Source: Verrucomicrobiota bacterium
GTDB taxonomy: Bacteria; Verrucomicrobiota; Verrucomicrobiia; Chthoniobacterales; UBA10450
Direction: 5' to 3'
DNA: 6,093 nt
Assembly: GCA_003219335.1 (NCBI GenBank)
Contig: QHOF01000141.1
Span: forward strand, 1 to 6,093
The position numbers and the translations under genes were made by a program. The notes beneath the pieces were generated by a model, which was not told where the DNA came from, made no database searches, and saw nothing but the letters and a program-made list of their open reading frames with translations. Positions within the stretch are counted from its first letter, which is position 1, and every line of letters begins with the position of its first letter. Positions 5,818 through 6,093 of the stretch are shown here, one piece after another.

Positions 5818-5897
5818 CAGATTTTGTCTTTCTCTCGCTTTCTCCAAAACGAATCTCTAATTGTCTTGTTTTTTGCAAAGGAACTACCTGCAAGAAT

Positions 5898-6093
5898 TTG
5901 AAAAACTCATCGCCCCAGCTCAGCGATTCCGTCTGGGGCCCGCCATTGCTGATTCTCCTCTTGGGCACCCACATTTTTCTCACGTTCCGCCTTCGCTTCA
6001 TCCAACGATATCTCGGGAAGGCGATCAAACTCTCCGTTCAGAAGTCGGCCGAAGGACGCGGTGACATCAGTCAATTCGGGGCACTGACGACTG
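5898..6093 (+). CDS. Alanine/glycine:cation symporter (AGCS family), N-terminal part, cut by right edge
   Basis: AGCS proteins are inner-membrane transporters that import alanine or glycine with Na+ or H+. The frame starting at TTG 5898 gives 65 residues with the characteristic family N-terminus: a short polar leader, then VWGPPLLILLLGTHIFLTFR (13-32) as the first membrane helix, a basic loop (RFIQRYLGKAI), and SAEGRGDISQFGALTT at the cut edge, which in the family runs into the first substrate-binding region. An in-frame TAG at 5754-5756 precedes it, and TTG 5898 is the only ATG/GTG/TTG codon between that stop and the conserved segment, so a TTG start is well supported. A possible ribosome site, AAAGGA (5877-5882), is 15 bases upstream, farther than usual. 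The frame has no stop inside the window. A different frame gives an unrelated open stretch with no family resemblance. Confidence 0.88.
   Translation, partial: MKNSSPQLSDSVWGPPLLILLLGTHIFLTFRLRFIQRYLGKAIKLSVQKSAEGRGDISQFGALTT

Noticed and set aside
5793..5835. Intrinsic terminator after the membrane-anchored protein gene
   Set aside because: The hairpin is strong, but the T-rich tract begins nine bases after the stem and is interrupted, so it does not meet the standard form; the GTAG foot fits a REP-like repeat better.
5579..6028. Minus-strand open frame of 149 codons spanning the symporter start
   Set aside because: It runs antisense through the end of the membrane-anchored protein, the GTAG hairpin and the AGCS N-terminus; its composition is that of an antisense frame.
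5861..6064. Plus-strand open frame of 67 codons overlapping the symporter start
   Set aside because: It is a different frame from the one encoding the recognisable AGCS N-terminus, and it terminates inside the region where the AGCS frame stays open.
1..6093. CRISPR array, tRNA, rRNA or complete insertion sequence
   Set aside because: No spacer-separated direct repeats, no tRNA-like cloverleaf or CCA end that I could recognise, no rRNA-like stretch, and no transposase frame were seen. A covariance-model scan was not possible here.

Overview
The window looks like a chromosomal housekeeping segment of a Gram-negative-type bacterium of moderate GC content, most likely a soil Verrucomicrobiota (Chthoniobacterales/'Spartobacteria'-like). 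That placement is an inference from the style of the DUF6941-like and membrane-anchored hypothetical proteins, the weak or absent Shine-Dalgarno sequences, and the abundance of short palindromic and heptad repeats. No rRNA marker is present to prove it.

Left half, minus strand, in transcription order: mutL (mismatch repair, 3475-1610), a PII signalling protein (glnB, 1555-1217), uppP/bacA (undecaprenyl-diphosphatase, 1151-291) and a conserved hypothetical protein that runs off the left edge (280-1). Gaps are 54, 65 and 10 bases, so uppP and the last gene are probably co-transcribed, and the whole set could be one transcription unit. The gene products have unrelated jobs: DNA repair, nitrogen/energy signalling and cell-wall lipid carrier recycling.

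Right half, plus strand: after a 260-base divergent intergenic region come an A-type iron-sulfur carrier (ErpA/IscA family, 3736-4071), a 547-residue membrane-anchored protein with a long Pro/Ala-rich linker (4100-5743), and the start of an alanine/glycine:cation symporter (AGCS family) from a TTG codon at 5898, cut by the right edge. There is no gene-free stretch longer than 300 bases.

The most notable signal is a set of five small hairpins, each with the tetranucleotide GTAG at the 5' foot of the stem when read in one orientation. This is the architecture of REP elements mobilised by REP-associated tyrosine transposases (RAYTs). Two form an inverted pair (BIME-like) between mutL and the Fe-S carrier gene, one lies between the membrane-anchored protein and the symporter, and two lie inside mutL, where they are translated in frame as part of the interdomain linker. 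Separate short tandem arrays (7-base and 8-base periods) occupy the glnB-uppP gap and the immediate upstream region of the mutL start codon.
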